From Gammaproteobacteria bacterium (lineage in GTDB: Bacteria > Pseudomonadota > Gammaproteobacteria > RBG-16-57-12), in the NCBI GenBank assembly GCA_022712945.1, contig JAFLJP010000136.1, positions 1 to 63,989 on the forward strand: a DNA stretch of 63,989 nucleotides, given 5' to 3'. The position numbers and the translations under genes are program-made. Below the pieces are notes generated by a model. It did not search any database. It was not told where the DNA came from and worked only from the letters and a program-made list of their open reading frames with translations. Numbering within the stretch: the stretch's first letter is position 1; every line of letters starts with the position of its first letter. This document shows positions 27,272 through 37,070 of the stretch, piece by piece.

Positions 27272-28735
27272 TTAGTTATCCACCAGGTTGTTGTCATAGA
27301 GTCTGGCCAGTCCAAACCGTGATTGGGCCATATAACTGTTCAGTTGTTCGACTCTTTTTCTGAGAAGGCTGCGAACCATTTTTACAATGGTGGTTTGGTA
27401 CTGATTGTTCAACTGCTCATATTCATTTTTGATCGTCTCATTATCACTGTTTTCAAAATATTCCGCATAGCTTTTGAGTTGTGCATAGTTTTCAAAGAAG
27501 TAATCAGGGTAGTCGGCAGAGAGGTTGAGCGGGTTGTTCTCTATTTCAAGTGTGACATAGGTGTTTATCTTGATGGGGTGGTTTTTCAGCTCTATGTCGG
27601 AGTCGATTAGCGACTGTACCTCGGTGACTCGTTTTTGGTAGTAGTTGATCGCCTCTAGGTAGCCTGCAGATGCGGTGGTGGGTTGTTGCAGTTTTTCATA
27701 AAAGTAGGGGGTCAGCAGGCGTGACTCATCAACCGGCAGTTCATAGGTCTGTTTCGCTTTTAAAATATTTGCGCTGTTCAGTGCGCCAACAAAGTCGTTT
27801 TGATTGGCGGCAGCCAGGGTGATTCCCAGCAGTGCCCGATTGGCGAACAGGCTGTTTGCACTTATGTTGCGAAAATTGTCTCTTGCATCCCGGTAGTTTT
27901 GCTGGCTTAACAGTGAATAACCCAGTGTCAGATACAGGCGGTTAAGTGCCTCCTCTTGTTCTGCTGCCTCAGCTGATTTCAGGGTGTTTTGTATAATAAT
28001 ATGTGCATCGCTCCACCACCCTTGTCTGATGTTGGCTATGGCCATGTTTAATCGGGCTGAAAGGTAGTAGGTTGATGTGGGCTCTATTTTTTCATAGTAG
28101 GCTATCGAATCCCGGTGTTTTTGCAGTTTTTGCAGTGAGACTCCCTGCATTAATAAGGCGTGTTGATAATCCTCATCCACTAACTCATTCATAATGCTAT
28201 CAAGAAGTTGCCGTGTCTTTTGCCACTCATTCTGCTTGAATGAGAATGTTGCAAACCGGTAGGTGGTGTGTGATATGAACGCCTGATCTCCTTGGTGCTT
28301 GATTGGCTCAAAGAGTACACGGGCTGTTTTTATGTTGTTTTGGTTGAGCAATATGTTGATGAAATAGGGGATGTTTCTATGGTCATAATGTTCATGCAAT
28401 AGCGCCATATTATTGAATATAGCGTTTATGGCAAGCAGGCTGTTATTGTCAGTAATATGCTGTTTAACCGCTGACAATAATGGCTCTATCGCACTCTGCT
28501 TTTGGGAAGACCATTGCGGTTGTGTTAACAGAAATGCTTGGAAATTGGCAGAAAATTGTTGCTGTTTTTGCTCTGTTGACTCGATCAGTAGAGCGGTCTC
28601 ATCTTTTCCGTTATCGATTGGTGCCGCATGCGACACTGCGGAGAGCAGTGTCAACATCAATGCAACCACCGTGCGCCTGGGCGCTGGCCGGTTTTTACAG
28701 TCTGTTCTGTTTTTCAGGTGTCGGCTAAAAAACAT
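27272..28735 (-). CDS. Periplasmic TPR-repeat protein
   Basis: 487 residues. A signal peptide ('VVALMLTLLSAVSHAA', residues about 23-38, after a basic leader) has no lipobox, so it is periplasmic. Helical repeats run through the middle ('YYLSARLNMAIANIRQGWWS', 'LYLTLGYSLLSQQNYRDARD', 'RALLGITLAAANQNDFVGAL') and the C-terminus is coiled-coil-like. The start codon overlaps the clpV stop (TGATG), which ties it to the T6SS operon. Function unknown; grouped with the two following TPR proteins. Confidence 0.8.
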   Translation of the reverse strand: MFFSRHLKNRTDCKNRPAPRRTVVALMLTLLSAVSHAAPIDNGKDETALLIESTEQKQQQFSANFQAFLLTQPQWSSQKQSAIEPLLSAVKQHITDNNSLLAINAIFNNMALLHEHYDHRNIPYFINILLNQNNIKTARVLFEPIKHQGDQAFISHTTYRFATFSFKQNEWQKTRQLLDSIMNELVDEDYQHALLMQGVSLQKLQKHRDSIAYYEKIEPTSTYYLSARLNMAIANIRQGWWSDAHIIIQNTLKSAEAAEQEEALNRLYLTLGYSLLSQQNYRDARDNFRNISANSLFANRALLGITLAAANQNDFVGALNSANILKAKQTYELPVDESRLLTPYFYEKLQQPTTASAGYLEAINYYQKRVTEVQSLIDSDIELKNHPIKINTYVTLEIENNPLNLSADYPDYFFENYAQLKSYAEYFENSDNETIKNEYEQLNNQYQTTIVKMVRSLLRKRVEQLNSYMAQSRFGLARLYDNNLVDN

Positions 28736-31425
28736 CAGGAGATGGCGTAAGTGAATTGGCCGTCATCATTGACTCCGACTTCAATGCGGGAGACCTCTTT
28801 GCCATCTGCCAATTTTGAGAGACATTCGGTGGCCATTTCGGGCAGCAGGGTACGGCTCAGAATGTTTTCAATATTTCTGGCCCCGGTATCAACCTCTTGA
28901 CTGCGTGCGACGATATGCAGCATTACATCATCATGGTAGCTGAATGCTGCGCCATAATGTGATTTGATTCTCTTCTCTATTCGGGACATATTGATTTTGC
29001 AGATTTTCAGTAGATCTTCGTCTCCCAGCGGGTAGTAAGGGATGACAGTGGTTCGGCCCAAAAATGCCGGTTTGAAGAAGTTGAGTAGTTGAGGGCGGAA
29101 GTTGTCTAGCAGCACCTCTGGATCGGGCCGCTCTTCACTTTGTGCACAGATGGCGCGGATATGCTCTTCGCCAGCATTGGAGGTCATGATGATGATGGTG
29201 TTGCGAAAATCGATGTCCCGGCCTTCGCCATCTTTAATGGTGCCTTTGTCAAACAGGTTGTAAAAAATATCCTGTACTCCGGGGTGGGCTTTCTCCATCT
29301 CATCCAGTAACAGTACGCTATAGGGCTTTCTGCGAACGGCTTCAGTGAGTACACCGCCTTCACCATAACCCACATAGCCGGGGGGTGAGCCTAACAGCAT
29401 GGATATTTTGTGCTCCTCTTTAAACTCAGACATGTTGATGGTGGAGATATTGTGCTCCCCACCATAGAGCGTATCGGCCAGTGCCAGTGCAGATTCTGTT
29501 TTACCGACCCCGCTGGGGCCGACCATCAGAAACACTCCGATGGGTTTTCGCGGATCCGTTAAACCGGCTCTGGAGGTGCGAATGTTTTCTGCCATGGCAT
29601 TCAAGGCGTGGGGTTGGCCGATCACTCGGTTGCCCAGGGCATCGGAAAGTTTGAGGATGGCTTCTATTTCATCCGAGACCATTTTGCCTACCGGGATGCC
29701 GGTCCAGTTGGCAACCACTTCGGCAATTGCTTGACTGCCGACATTGACCTGAATCATCGGGTTGTCGCCCTGAATCTGTTCCAGCTCGGCCATTAGGCGG
29801 TGTAGTTCGGTTTTAATCTTGTTCAGTTCATCGGCACTGAGGTGTTCTGGGGTGTCGTTCTCTTTGCGTTGCTCTTCTGACAGTTGTTGAGCATGGTAGT
29901 TATCTTCAATCTGTTTTTGTAGTTGATGAATTTTTTCAACTTTGTTTTTCTCTTTGTCCCACTGCTGCTCTTGCTCTTGCAGGTGGTGCTCATTTTTCTT
30001 GAGTTCAGCCTTTAGTTCGGTAATTCTCTCTTCACAATTATCCAGGGTGGCGTTTTCACGTTCCAGGGAATTGATGTTGGTCTGGCACTGTGTGATGTGC
30101 CGCCGTGTATCTTCGACCGCAGCCGGTGTGGCGCTTTGGCTGAGTGAGACCCGTGCACAGGCGGTATCCAGTAGGCTGACCGATTTGTCCGGTAGTTGTC
30201 TGGCGGTGATATAACGGCTGGATAAACGCACTGAATCAACAATGGCATCATCCATAATTTGTACACCGTGATGGTTTTGTAACATCACCGAAATGGCACG
30301 CATCATGTTGATGGCTTTCTCTTCATTGGGCTCTTCTATTTTTACAATTTGGAAGCGGCGGGTAAGGGCGGGGTCTTTTTCAAAATATTTTTTATATTCT
30401 GCCCAAGTGGTGGCGGCAATCGTTCTCAACTCGCCTCTCGCCAATGCTGGTTTTAACAGGTTTGCCGCATCGCCTTGCCCCTCTTTTCCTCCGGCACCGA
30501 TCAGTGTGTGTGCTTCATCTATGAACATGATGATGGGTTGTGGGGATGCTTTGACCTCTGCAATCACTGATTTGAGGCGGTTTTCAAATTCACCTTTGAC
30601 GCTGGCTCCGGCTTGTAACAGCCCCAGGTCGAGGGAGCGGACTGATATTCCCCGCAGTGGTTCGGGGACATCACCGGATGCAATCCGCAATGCAAAGCCC
30701 TCAACAACGGCGGTTTTACCAACACCCGCCTCTCCGGTGAGAATCGGGTTGTTTTGGCGTCGGCGAATCAATATGTCGATGATTTGACGGATCTCTTCAT
30801 CGCGACCCAGTACCGCATCAATTTTCCCCTGTTTTGCATCTTCGGTTAAGTTGACGGTAAATTTATCCAGCGCCGGGGTTTTGCTGGGTATGCCGGTGGC
30901 CGTGGTTCCAGAGCTGCTGCTGGTATCACCGGTGGCGCTGTCTTTTGATTCTGTGGTTGTTCCCACAATGGCGCGAACCACTTCACGCAGGGATTCCGGT
31001 TGAATTTTTTTCAACTCACCGGATGAGGCTTCAGTGCTTCTGCGTAAGTTATCATCCAGCATCAGCGCAGCCAGAATATGTGCTGAAGTGGCGACCGGGT
31101 GGCCGTATTCGACTGAAGCCAGCATCCAGGCATTTTTGGCAATGTCGACGATGGTGGGGGAGAGTGCCGGTGCCCGGGTATTGCCTGCCTTGATTCGATC
31201 AAGTTCGTGGTTTAAATCTTGTGTCAGCCTGCCCAGCTCTATCTCAAATTTATCGAGAATGGCGAGCAGGTCGCTATCGGGGATCTCCAGTAGTTTTAAT
31301 AACCAGTGTTCAATTTCAACATTGTAATGTGAACGTGCCAAACACAATCCGGCAGCGCCTTCCAATGCGTTGCGTGTTGGTTCGTTTAATTTCCCAACCA
31401 GTGACTTCAGGTCAATTGTTATCAT
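28735..31425 (-). CDS. clpV: ClpV AAA+ ATPase (TssH), T6SS sheath recycling
   Basis: 896 residues, normal for ClpV. It has an N-terminal Clp_N domain (1-160), a Ser/Thr-rich linker, AAA-1 with Walker A 'GEAGVGKTAVVEG' and Walker B 'IIMFIDEAHTLIGAGG', a coiled middle domain ('ERITELKAELKKNEHHLQEQ'), AAA-2 with 'GPSGVGKTESALAL' and 'VLLLDEMEKAHP', and the ClpB D2-small domain. It disassembles contracted TssBC sheaths in the cytosol. The start overlaps the tssG stop. Confidence 0.96.
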   Translation of the reverse strand: MITIDLKSLVGKLNEPTRNALEGAAGLCLARSHYNVEIEHWLLKLLEIPDSDLLAILDKFEIELGRLTQDLNHELDRIKAGNTRAPALSPTIVDIAKNAWMLASVEYGHPVATSAHILAALMLDDNLRRSTEASSGELKKIQPESLREVVRAIVGTTTESKDSATGDTSSSSGTTATGIPSKTPALDKFTVNLTEDAKQGKIDAVLGRDEEIRQIIDILIRRRQNNPILTGEAGVGKTAVVEGFALRIASGDVPEPLRGISVRSLDLGLLQAGASVKGEFENRLKSVIAEVKASPQPIIMFIDEAHTLIGAGGKEGQGDAANLLKPALARGELRTIAATTWAEYKKYFEKDPALTRRFQIVKIEEPNEEKAINMMRAISVMLQNHHGVQIMDDAIVDSVRLSSRYITARQLPDKSVSLLDTACARVSLSQSATPAAVEDTRRHITQCQTNINSLERENATLDNCEERITELKAELKKNEHHLQEQEQQWDKEKNKVEKIHQLQKQIEDNYHAQQLSEEQRKENDTPEHLSADELNKIKTELHRLMAELEQIQGDNPMIQVNVGSQAIAEVVANWTGIPVGKMVSDEIEAILKLSDALGNRVIGQPHALNAMAENIRTSRAGLTDPRKPIGVFLMVGPSGVGKTESALALADTLYGGEHNISTINMSEFKEEHKISMLLGSPPGYVGYGEGGVLTEAVRRKPYSVLLLDEMEKAHPGVQDIFYNLFDKGTIKDGEGRDIDFRNTIIIMTSNAGEEHIRAICAQSEERPDPEVLLDNFRPQLLNFFKPAFLGRTTVIPYYPLGDEDLLKICKINMSRIEKRIKSHYGAAFSYHDDVMLHIVARSQEVDTGARNIENILSRTLLPEMATECLSKLADGKEVSRIEVGVNDDGQFTYAIS

Positions 31426-32540
31426 TATAATTCTCCTTGATTAAATCGCCTGGAGGATACAGGGATATTAATGGTTTGATTGATGTCTGTATTATTGTTT
31501 TTACTGGCCAGCCAGCTGTTCCAACCCATTACAACGGGATTCTTTGCTGACAGGTTTATTTTTTCCGGAATATCGCTCCGCTTTATTTTCATCACAAATT
31601 CGTAATCATGTTCAATGCCGACGTAGAGGCGGACCATCTCGTCCAGTGCTTGCAGGGTATTTGTCCCGGGCGAAAATTGATGGAGTTGTGATTTGTTTAA
31701 GGGGCCTAGGATAACCCTTATTTTTCCTTGGGAAAACCACCCTTTTCGGCCCAGCATGACTGATTTCCCAAGGCAGTTGTTGACGTTGGTGCGCTGGCTT
31801 GATAGGCGGGTTCGCACATCAGGAATCAGCTCTTGCCACTGCCCTATGAACTCTTTTACTTTAACGGGAATGGCAAAATGATTTTGCAGCATCTGCTGTA
31901 ATCCGGAGGCGGTGCGTATTTTTTCGGTTAATAAGCCAGCATAGAATATGAGTGACTCATCTTTTGTCCAGGATCGATTGGATAGATGTTTGGTACCAAA
32001 ACCAATCAAGGAGAGTATGGCCTGAGTGTAATGATCCGATACACGGTGTTCACTGCGGCTGAGGCGCTTTTTTTCGTAATTTATCGGCAGCTTATATTTG
32101 CAGGATGCCTGATAAAACAGTGAGATGGTGCGGTGGTTAAATAGATTGAAAAAATCGGCCATTGAGGGGTCTTTAAGTTTTAACCGCTGTAGAACGCTCT
32201 CTGTGTAATGAAAGGGCAGAATGCCACTGCTGCCTGTTAAGCCGATAAAATTCACATCCATCCGCCATTGGTTGATATTGTCGGCAATACGGTGTTTTTT
32301 GATTGATGCAATATCCGTTGATGGAAATGAGAACGAGGAGTTGGCACTGAAACGTATAAATTCCGCAGCCGGGGGCATGTATTTAGCGATCGGTTTATCC
32401 GATAGATATTCCCCTTCTGTTTTTGCTAAAACAGAAAAGCGCTCCAGTAGACGTACCGCCTGAATAAAATCGAATTCAAACGGGGATTCGGTCAGGTGCT
32501 CTATTACAGAAAGGTTTTTTCGCCGGCTCTTGGTGGACAT
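31425..32540 (-). CDS. tssG: TssG baseplate protein
   Basis: 371 residues of the TssG/ImpH family: 'FEFDFIQAVRLLERF' at the N-terminus, 'FIRFSANSSFSFPSTDI', 'VDVNFIGLTGSSG-ILPFHYTE'-like block (here DVNFIGLTGSSGILPFHYTE) and 'FFNLFNHRTISLFYQA'. It forms the baseplate wedge with TssE, TssF and TssK. The gene overlaps tssF by 37 bases and clpV by one base. Confidence 0.93.
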   Translation of the reverse strand: MSTKSRRKNLSVIEHLTESPFEFDFIQAVRLLERFSVLAKTEGEYLSDKPIAKYMPPAAEFIRFSANSSFSFPSTDIASIKKHRIADNINQWRMDVNFIGLTGSSGILPFHYTESVLQRLKLKDPSMADFFNLFNHRTISLFYQASCKYKLPINYEKKRLSRSEHRVSDHYTQAILSLIGFGTKHLSNRSWTKDESLIFYAGLLTEKIRTASGLQQMLQNHFAIPVKVKEFIGQWQELIPDVRTRLSSQRTNVNNCLGKSVMLGRKGWFSQGKIRVILGPLNKSQLHQFSPGTNTLQALDEMVRLYVGIEHDYEFVMKIKRSDIPEKINLSAKNPVVMGWNSWLASKNNNTDINQTINIPVSSRRFNQGEL

Positions 32541-34339
32541 TTTTTAAAATAGCCTTCTTTGCTTTTGATTTTTACAAGTAATCGAGTGAACGAGTTGATT
32601 GAGCAGTAGAGCGCAAAAAAATGTTCCAGTATGGTGGAGAACAGGTAAACACTGCTTCCACTGAGTAGTGAGTCATCCAGTTTGACCTCAATTTCCATTC
32701 CCCTGCACATGGTGGCATGTCCATCTATATTTAAGGGCGCACTGATTGGCTTGGCTTGAACGCTGATGATGGACTCGATGAGTGCACGGGTAACGGAGGA
32801 CTCTTTGAAGTCATACAGGCGAAGTATCTCTTTTAATGCCATTGTGGCATCTTTCCCCCCGGTGAGTGATAAATGGTTCAAATTCAGGTGCGATATTAAT
32901 CGCCAGCGTGCATGGTCTCGCAAGGGTGCCCTGATAACCCGGGTGGGTTGTACCAAGCAGCGGATATTTGAACAAGGCGGTGCGCTGCTGACACATTGCA
33001 GTTTTGGCTGGTCGGTTGAAAATGGCAGCGTTGCCGGTAGATCTCGATTGCTACAGGTTGTTTCGAGTGTGATGGTGTGGTCTTCTGGAATATTCGGATT
33101 AAACTTCAAATCGACCAGCGACAGGTACATATCCGTTCCCTCATCGCGGGAGAGCAGGGCTGATTTTGAATCTTTTCGTGAAGCGAACCAGAATGAGTGT
33201 GTCTCTGTGCTGTTTTGGGCGTGGTTCATGCCGTAAAAAGGGGTGTAGTGCTCCTCTTTGCCTGATGATGAGGTGGCGACGACCTCATTGACAGAGTAAA
33301 CCTCATATCCGGTCGGGCGACGTGCATCTGGAATAATCTGATATTCATGCCGAGTATGGTCCAGTTTGATCGGATCTGGCGTGTGTTCAAACAGGTTGAT
33401 CACCGGGGTGCAGCCCAGCACAAATGTCTCTGCGGAGAGGTTGTGTTCCAGCTCAATGTCGGAGGCATTTAAATAGATGTACAGGTCGAGCGTATTGCCT
33501 GCGTTCTGTGGAATTTTCTCTGCAAGCCCGGCAATATCAATAAACATAAACTTTTCAGGGAAAGCAAAATACTCGGTTAACAGCCGGTAGCCAATAAAGG
33601 AGGAGGCGGGGTAGGGGAACAAACCATCATCCATATCAAAGCCAACCGGCTTGATGGCGTCACAGCCAAGAAAAACAGGTGTGGTATCTGTCTCTGATAG
33701 TGCCAGCACGGTGTTGTTGCCGTTATTCAGCAGCATTTGGTAGAGAGGGTTAACGTGTTGGGCCTGGCCTTTCAAGTAAAACCGTAACTGTTCGGGGCGC
33801 AATTCTGAAAAAGAGAGTTCTTCAGAAAATGTTGCCAGTGATAATTTCAAGACACTCTCAGCACCGGATATTTTTGCAGAACCGGGGGTGGAAAAAGGTC
33901 GTCCTATCAGGGTTGCAGAGGTGACACTGATGGGTAACAGTTCGACATCATATACCGTTGAAAAGCGGCAGTGTTCGCCTTGAAACTGCTCTGTTTCAAG
34001 TAATGTCTTTTTTGAAATTTGATACGCCGAGTCCAATAAATCTCTATTTTCGTCAAATTTCACGATGGACATTGACGGGATGGGGCGCTGGTAATGCGGG
34101 TACAAAATACCCAGCAGGGCATCACTCAGTTCAGGGAAATCATCATCAAGTTTATGTTGAATTCTTGCATTTAAAAAAGCGAAACCTTCAATTAATCGAG
34201 AGACGTGCGGGTCTTCAATTGTCTCGTTGTTAATGCTCAAGCGTCCGGCAATTTTAGGGTGCTCTTTTGCAAACTCGGCACCTAACTGACGCAGGTAAGC
34301 GAGCTCTTTTTCATAGTAGGGCAGTAGTTCATCAGCCAT
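32504..34339 (-). CDS. tssF: TssF baseplate protein
   Basis: 611 residues of the TssF/ImpG family. 'LLPYYEKELAYLRQLGAEFA' with 'HPKIAGRLSI' and 'DPHVSRLIEGFAFLNARI' is the standard opening, followed by 'YPHYQRPIPSMSIV'. It is the main wedge component of the T6SS baseplate. It overlaps tssE by 8 bases and tssG by 37 bases, so the three baseplate genes are translationally coupled. Confidence 0.94.
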   Translation of the reverse strand: MADELLPYYEKELAYLRQLGAEFAKEHPKIAGRLSINNETIEDPHVSRLIEGFAFLNARIQHKLDDDFPELSDALLGILYPHYQRPIPSMSIVKFDENRDLLDSAYQISKKTLLETEQFQGEHCRFSTVYDVELLPISVTSATLIGRPFSTPGSAKISGAESVLKLSLATFSEELSFSELRPEQLRFYLKGQAQHVNPLYQMLLNNGNNTVLALSETDTTPVFLGCDAIKPVGFDMDDGLFPYPASSFIGYRLLTEYFAFPEKFMFIDIAGLAEKIPQNAGNTLDLYIYLNASDIELEHNLSAETFVLGCTPVINLFEHTPDPIKLDHTRHEYQIIPDARRPTGYEVYSVNEVVATSSSGKEEHYTPFYGMNHAQNSTETHSFWFASRKDSKSALLSRDEGTDMYLSLVDLKFNPNIPEDHTITLETTCSNRDLPATLPFSTDQPKLQCVSSAPPCSNIRCLVQPTRVIRAPLRDHARWRLISHLNLNHLSLTGGKDATMALKEILRLYDFKESSVTRALIESIISVQAKPISAPLNIDGHATMCRGMEIEVKLDDSLLSGSSVYLFSTILEHFFALYCSINSFTRLLVKIKSKEGYFKKCPPRAGEKTFL

Positions 34340-34829
34340 GACTTATCTCCTTAACGCTTACCATTCGGGTTGCTGACTCGAGAATTGAATCAAAAACCAC
34401 CATTTCTGGCAATGGGTCTGCGTAAATAACCGCATCAATTCTAAAGCGTAATGTTCGATCGCTTTTGTCAAAATTCTCCATAAAAGAGACTTTTACCGAT
34501 TTAAACCGAGGCTCAAAATAGTTGAGCGTCTGCTCCAGCTTTTTGGCAAATTCATTTCGTTTTTCGATATCAATAATATTGACGCTGGCCAGATCGGGCA
34601 ATCCATAGTTTAACAAGGATTTGTTGAGTTCCGGGAATTCATCGGGTGGCTCTGAAATATAGAAACGTGTATTGAGCAAAAACTCAAGATCCCGGCGGAT
34701 GCTGTTGCGCAACTCCCTTAACAGTTGGTGGTGGTCAGGGTCCCGCTCTACTCTGTTGTGCGTTTCATTATCAAAAAGCCGGTCTAGAATAGAGGGGCGT
34801 AGTTTTTTCTTCTTATCGACGCGGGCCAT
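34332..34829 (-). CDS. tssE: TssE, gp25-like baseplate protein
   Basis: 165 residues. 'LRPSILDRLFDNE' and 'RDLEFLLNTRF' with 'LNKSLLNYGLPDLASV' are the TssE/gp25 core; the C-terminal 'RTLRFRIDAVI' strand is also typical. It initiates sheath polymerisation on the baseplate. It lies 3 bases after tssC2. Confidence 0.92.
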   Translation of the reverse strand: MARVDKKKKLRPSILDRLFDNETHNRVERDPDHHQLLRELRNSIRRDLEFLLNTRFYISEPPDEFPELNKSLLNYGLPDLASVNIIDIEKRNEFAKKLEQTLNYFEPRFKSVKVSFMENFDKSDRTLRFRIDAVIYADPLPEMVVFDSILESATRMVSVKEISHG

Positions 34830-34832
34830 TAT

Positions 34833-36350
34833 TTAATTCCCCAGGGAAGCCAGTTCGGTAACCAGCTCCAGTTCAGATACCATCTGGTCAAGCTGGTAGT
34901 GTGGCTGCAAATGGATAACGCATAGGTACTCCCCGGGTCTTGCCGGGTGCTCTTTTACACGCACGGAAGCCTCTTTCAAGGGGTATCTTGCCTGCTCTTC
35001 CCAATCAAGGTCTTCCCGGCCGGTGGTGTACTGAAGCAGCCAGTCCCGTAAGAACCGCTCGCAGCGATCTGCACTTGAAAAAGAGCCCACCTTATCTCTG
35101 ATCATCACCTTGATGTAATGGGCAATGCGAGAGCCACACAATACATGCTGTAGCATAGCGGATAGCTGAGCATTCGAATGGGCGGCAGAGCGTTTGTGGG
35201 TGGCTGGTTTGTGGATCGATTGATTGTTGTAGTAGGTTGCATGGGAGGATAAATAACCCTGGCACAGCGGTATAAATCCTAGCTCACTGAGCTCTTTTTC
35301 CGCAGCATCTGTCACGACGACATCCGTTACCGGTTTATGTGAAATAGACTCTGCATCTGTTGCAAAATAGTCAACTGGCAGCTCTGTCACCAGCCCTCCA
35401 GAAGTATAATTGCGCGGTACCCCGCGTATGTGACCAAACCAGCCCACATTGGTGAATTCACGGATAAGAATGATGGCAAATGCGTAGCAGGCATTGCCCC
35501 ATAAATGGTTTTCGCCACTCTTGCTGGGTTTTTCGTAGAAATAGATGCCTTTGTGGCTTCCTGGTGTTTTTCGGTACGGGTGCCTTATCAAAATTCGCGG
35601 TAGGGTTAAACCGATAAAACGAGAGTCGGTTTTTCCTCTTAAAGCATGCCACTTTACATACTCTTTTTGGCTGAAAATAGTAGTGAGCTTGAATGGCAGC
35701 CCCAGTGCTGAAAAATCCTCCATCCCGAACATCTCACTCGAAGCGGATGTAATAAAAGGGGCCAAAGCTGCCGCAGCAATTTGCGCCACCCCTTCCAGGG
35801 TTGCCATATCATCATACGGACTGTTTTTTGTTATTCGATGACTGACCTCATAATCACCAATAATGACCCCATAGGGTTCACCACCCGGCATGCCATATTC
35901 TTTACTGTATATTTTATGAAATAACTGGCTTTGGTCGAACTCCAGCGCTCTGTCAATGTCTTTGACAACTTCGCGCCAGGAGATATCGAGCATTCTGATT
36001 TTAATGTTTTGCTTACCATCGGCTTGCCTTGTCAGCAGCCAGATTCCCCGCCAAGAGGCTTCAAGTTTTTGAAAGATGGGGTGGTGTATTATCTCATTCA
36101 GTTGGGTATTTATTTTTTCATCTATATCCGCAATAACCCCAAAAATGGCATTTCTGGTCTTAGCTTTTGATGTGAGATTTTCTTTTGAGATAAAGTTTTC
36201 AACACAGTAGTGCAGAGCTCTATAGTCATCACCCTCTTGCAAGAATTCATCCAGGTTGGTGATGTAGGCCGCTTGTGACAAGAGTGCGTCGAAGTCGACT
36301 CTGCCCAGCGGCGGTTTAACGTTTGAGGCTTGTTGTTCTGTTTTTGACAC
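34833..36350 (-). CDS. Second TssC-family sheath large subunit (TssC2)
   Basis: 505 residues with the VipB/TssC pattern: 'LEASWRGIWLLTRQ', 'EFDQSQLFHKIYSKEYGMPGG', 'EPYGVIIGDYEV', 'LGLPFKLTTIFSQKEYVKWH' and 'SRIAHYIKVMIRDKVGSF'. It is clearly paralogous to the TssC at 37071 but well diverged. The start is GTG 36350 with a poor ribosome binding site, and there is no TssB of its own. Paired tssC genes next to one tssB are known in other T6SS clusters (for example in Agrobacterium), where the second copy's role is not fully settled. It sits at the head of the tssEFGH block. Confidence 0.88.
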   Translation of the reverse strand: MSKTEQQASNVKPPLGRVDFDALLSQAAYITNLDEFLQEGDDYRALHYCVENFISKENLTSKAKTRNAIFGVIADIDEKINTQLNEIIHHPIFQKLEASWRGIWLLTRQADGKQNIKIRMLDISWREVVKDIDRALEFDQSQLFHKIYSKEYGMPGGEPYGVIIGDYEVSHRITKNSPYDDMATLEGVAQIAAAALAPFITSASSEMFGMEDFSALGLPFKLTTIFSQKEYVKWHALRGKTDSRFIGLTLPRILIRHPYRKTPGSHKGIYFYEKPSKSGENHLWGNACYAFAIILIREFTNVGWFGHIRGVPRNYTSGGLVTELPVDYFATDAESISHKPVTDVVVTDAAEKELSELGFIPLCQGYLSSHATYYNNQSIHKPATHKRSAAHSNAQLSAMLQHVLCGSRIAHYIKVMIRDKVGSFSSADRCERFLRDWLLQYTTGREDLDWEEQARYPLKEASVRVKEHPARPGEYLCVIHLQPHYQLDQMVSELELVTELASLGN

Positions 36351-37070
36351 AGGGTTACCATTGGTTTAAATGTGTAATGGGAGTTGGATTTAACGCATCA
36401 TTAATTTGCCTGCTTTCGAGAGAAGCGAGAAAATTGAGTATTCAGCGAGAGGGCTTGCCCCCGGGGGCTTATTCAGTCAGAGCACACCCTAAGGGATGTA
36501 GAATTTATTAAAATACCGCGCTTATTTGTCTTTTTCCCCACCCTATCTAGGCCGGTATTCGTTGCGTAGCTCACTATGCGTTCAATACCGGCCTAGATAG
36601 GGTGAATAAAAATTCGGCGTAATAACGGTACTTTAACTTCTTCTACATCCCTTAGGCTTTCTAATTTTTCTTTTGGTATACAGTCTGAATAATCCGCTAG
36701 CGAAGCTAAAACTTCGTTATTTTTTACAATGGGTTTTCTCGAGTACTCCAGCGAAAGCAGCTTGTGAGATAAGAAGTAAAAATAAGTATATTAAGTGAAT
36801 GCCTGATTTCATACTAAACGCCCAGAGACGCTAGTCTTAAGGGTGTTTGATACTGAAGTATTCGTAACTATCCAGCGTATTCATTTTTTCCCTCAACTCT
36901 TCGTTATTTTCGTACTCAATCAGTTACATATGCCTTATATGCTCCCTCTTTCCGTGCGAAAATTTCTCGATTTTAGACAAAATATAAACACGCTGAATAG
37001 TTACAGAGGTTTTTTCATTTCGGCACTGTTTCAAATCAACCACCCTCATCCTTGAGGGCGATAAATTGAA
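36351..37070. other. 720-bp non-coding gap between tssC and tssC2
   Basis: No supportable gene; the short frames here lack codon structure. It contains the palindromic element at 36488-36656. The remainder (36657-37070) is AT-rich and holds a weak hairpin near 36703-36720 followed by TTATTTTTT. A promoter for the tssC2 operon may lie in 36351-36487, but no convincing -35/-10 was found. Confidence 0.6.
36488..36656. repeat. Palindromic MITE-like element, copy 1
   Basis: Perfect 16-bp terminal inverted repeats (CCTAAGGGATGTAGAA at 36488-36503 and its complement at 36641-36656) flank a central perfect 21-bp stem (36539-36559 with 36584-36604) and a 24-nt loop containing GCGTAGCTCACTATGCG. No coding capacity. 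Related copies are at 42889 and 61852 (reversed). Confidence 0.85.

Noticed and set aside
36488..36656. Palindromic elements as integron attC sites
   Set aside because: They lack the GTTRRRY/RYYYAAC core sites and no integrase or cassette array is present; the ends are GGGATGTAGAA instead.
36703..36720. Hairpin with T-run after element copy 1 as a terminator
   Set aside because: Only about five clean pairs and no gene reads into it on the plus strand; mentioned only in the gap description.
36843..37055. 70-codon plus-strand frame in the gap between tssC and tssC2
   Set aside because: No ribosome binding site, low-complexity aromatic composition and no family resemblance; AT-rich non-coding sequence gives such frames by chance.
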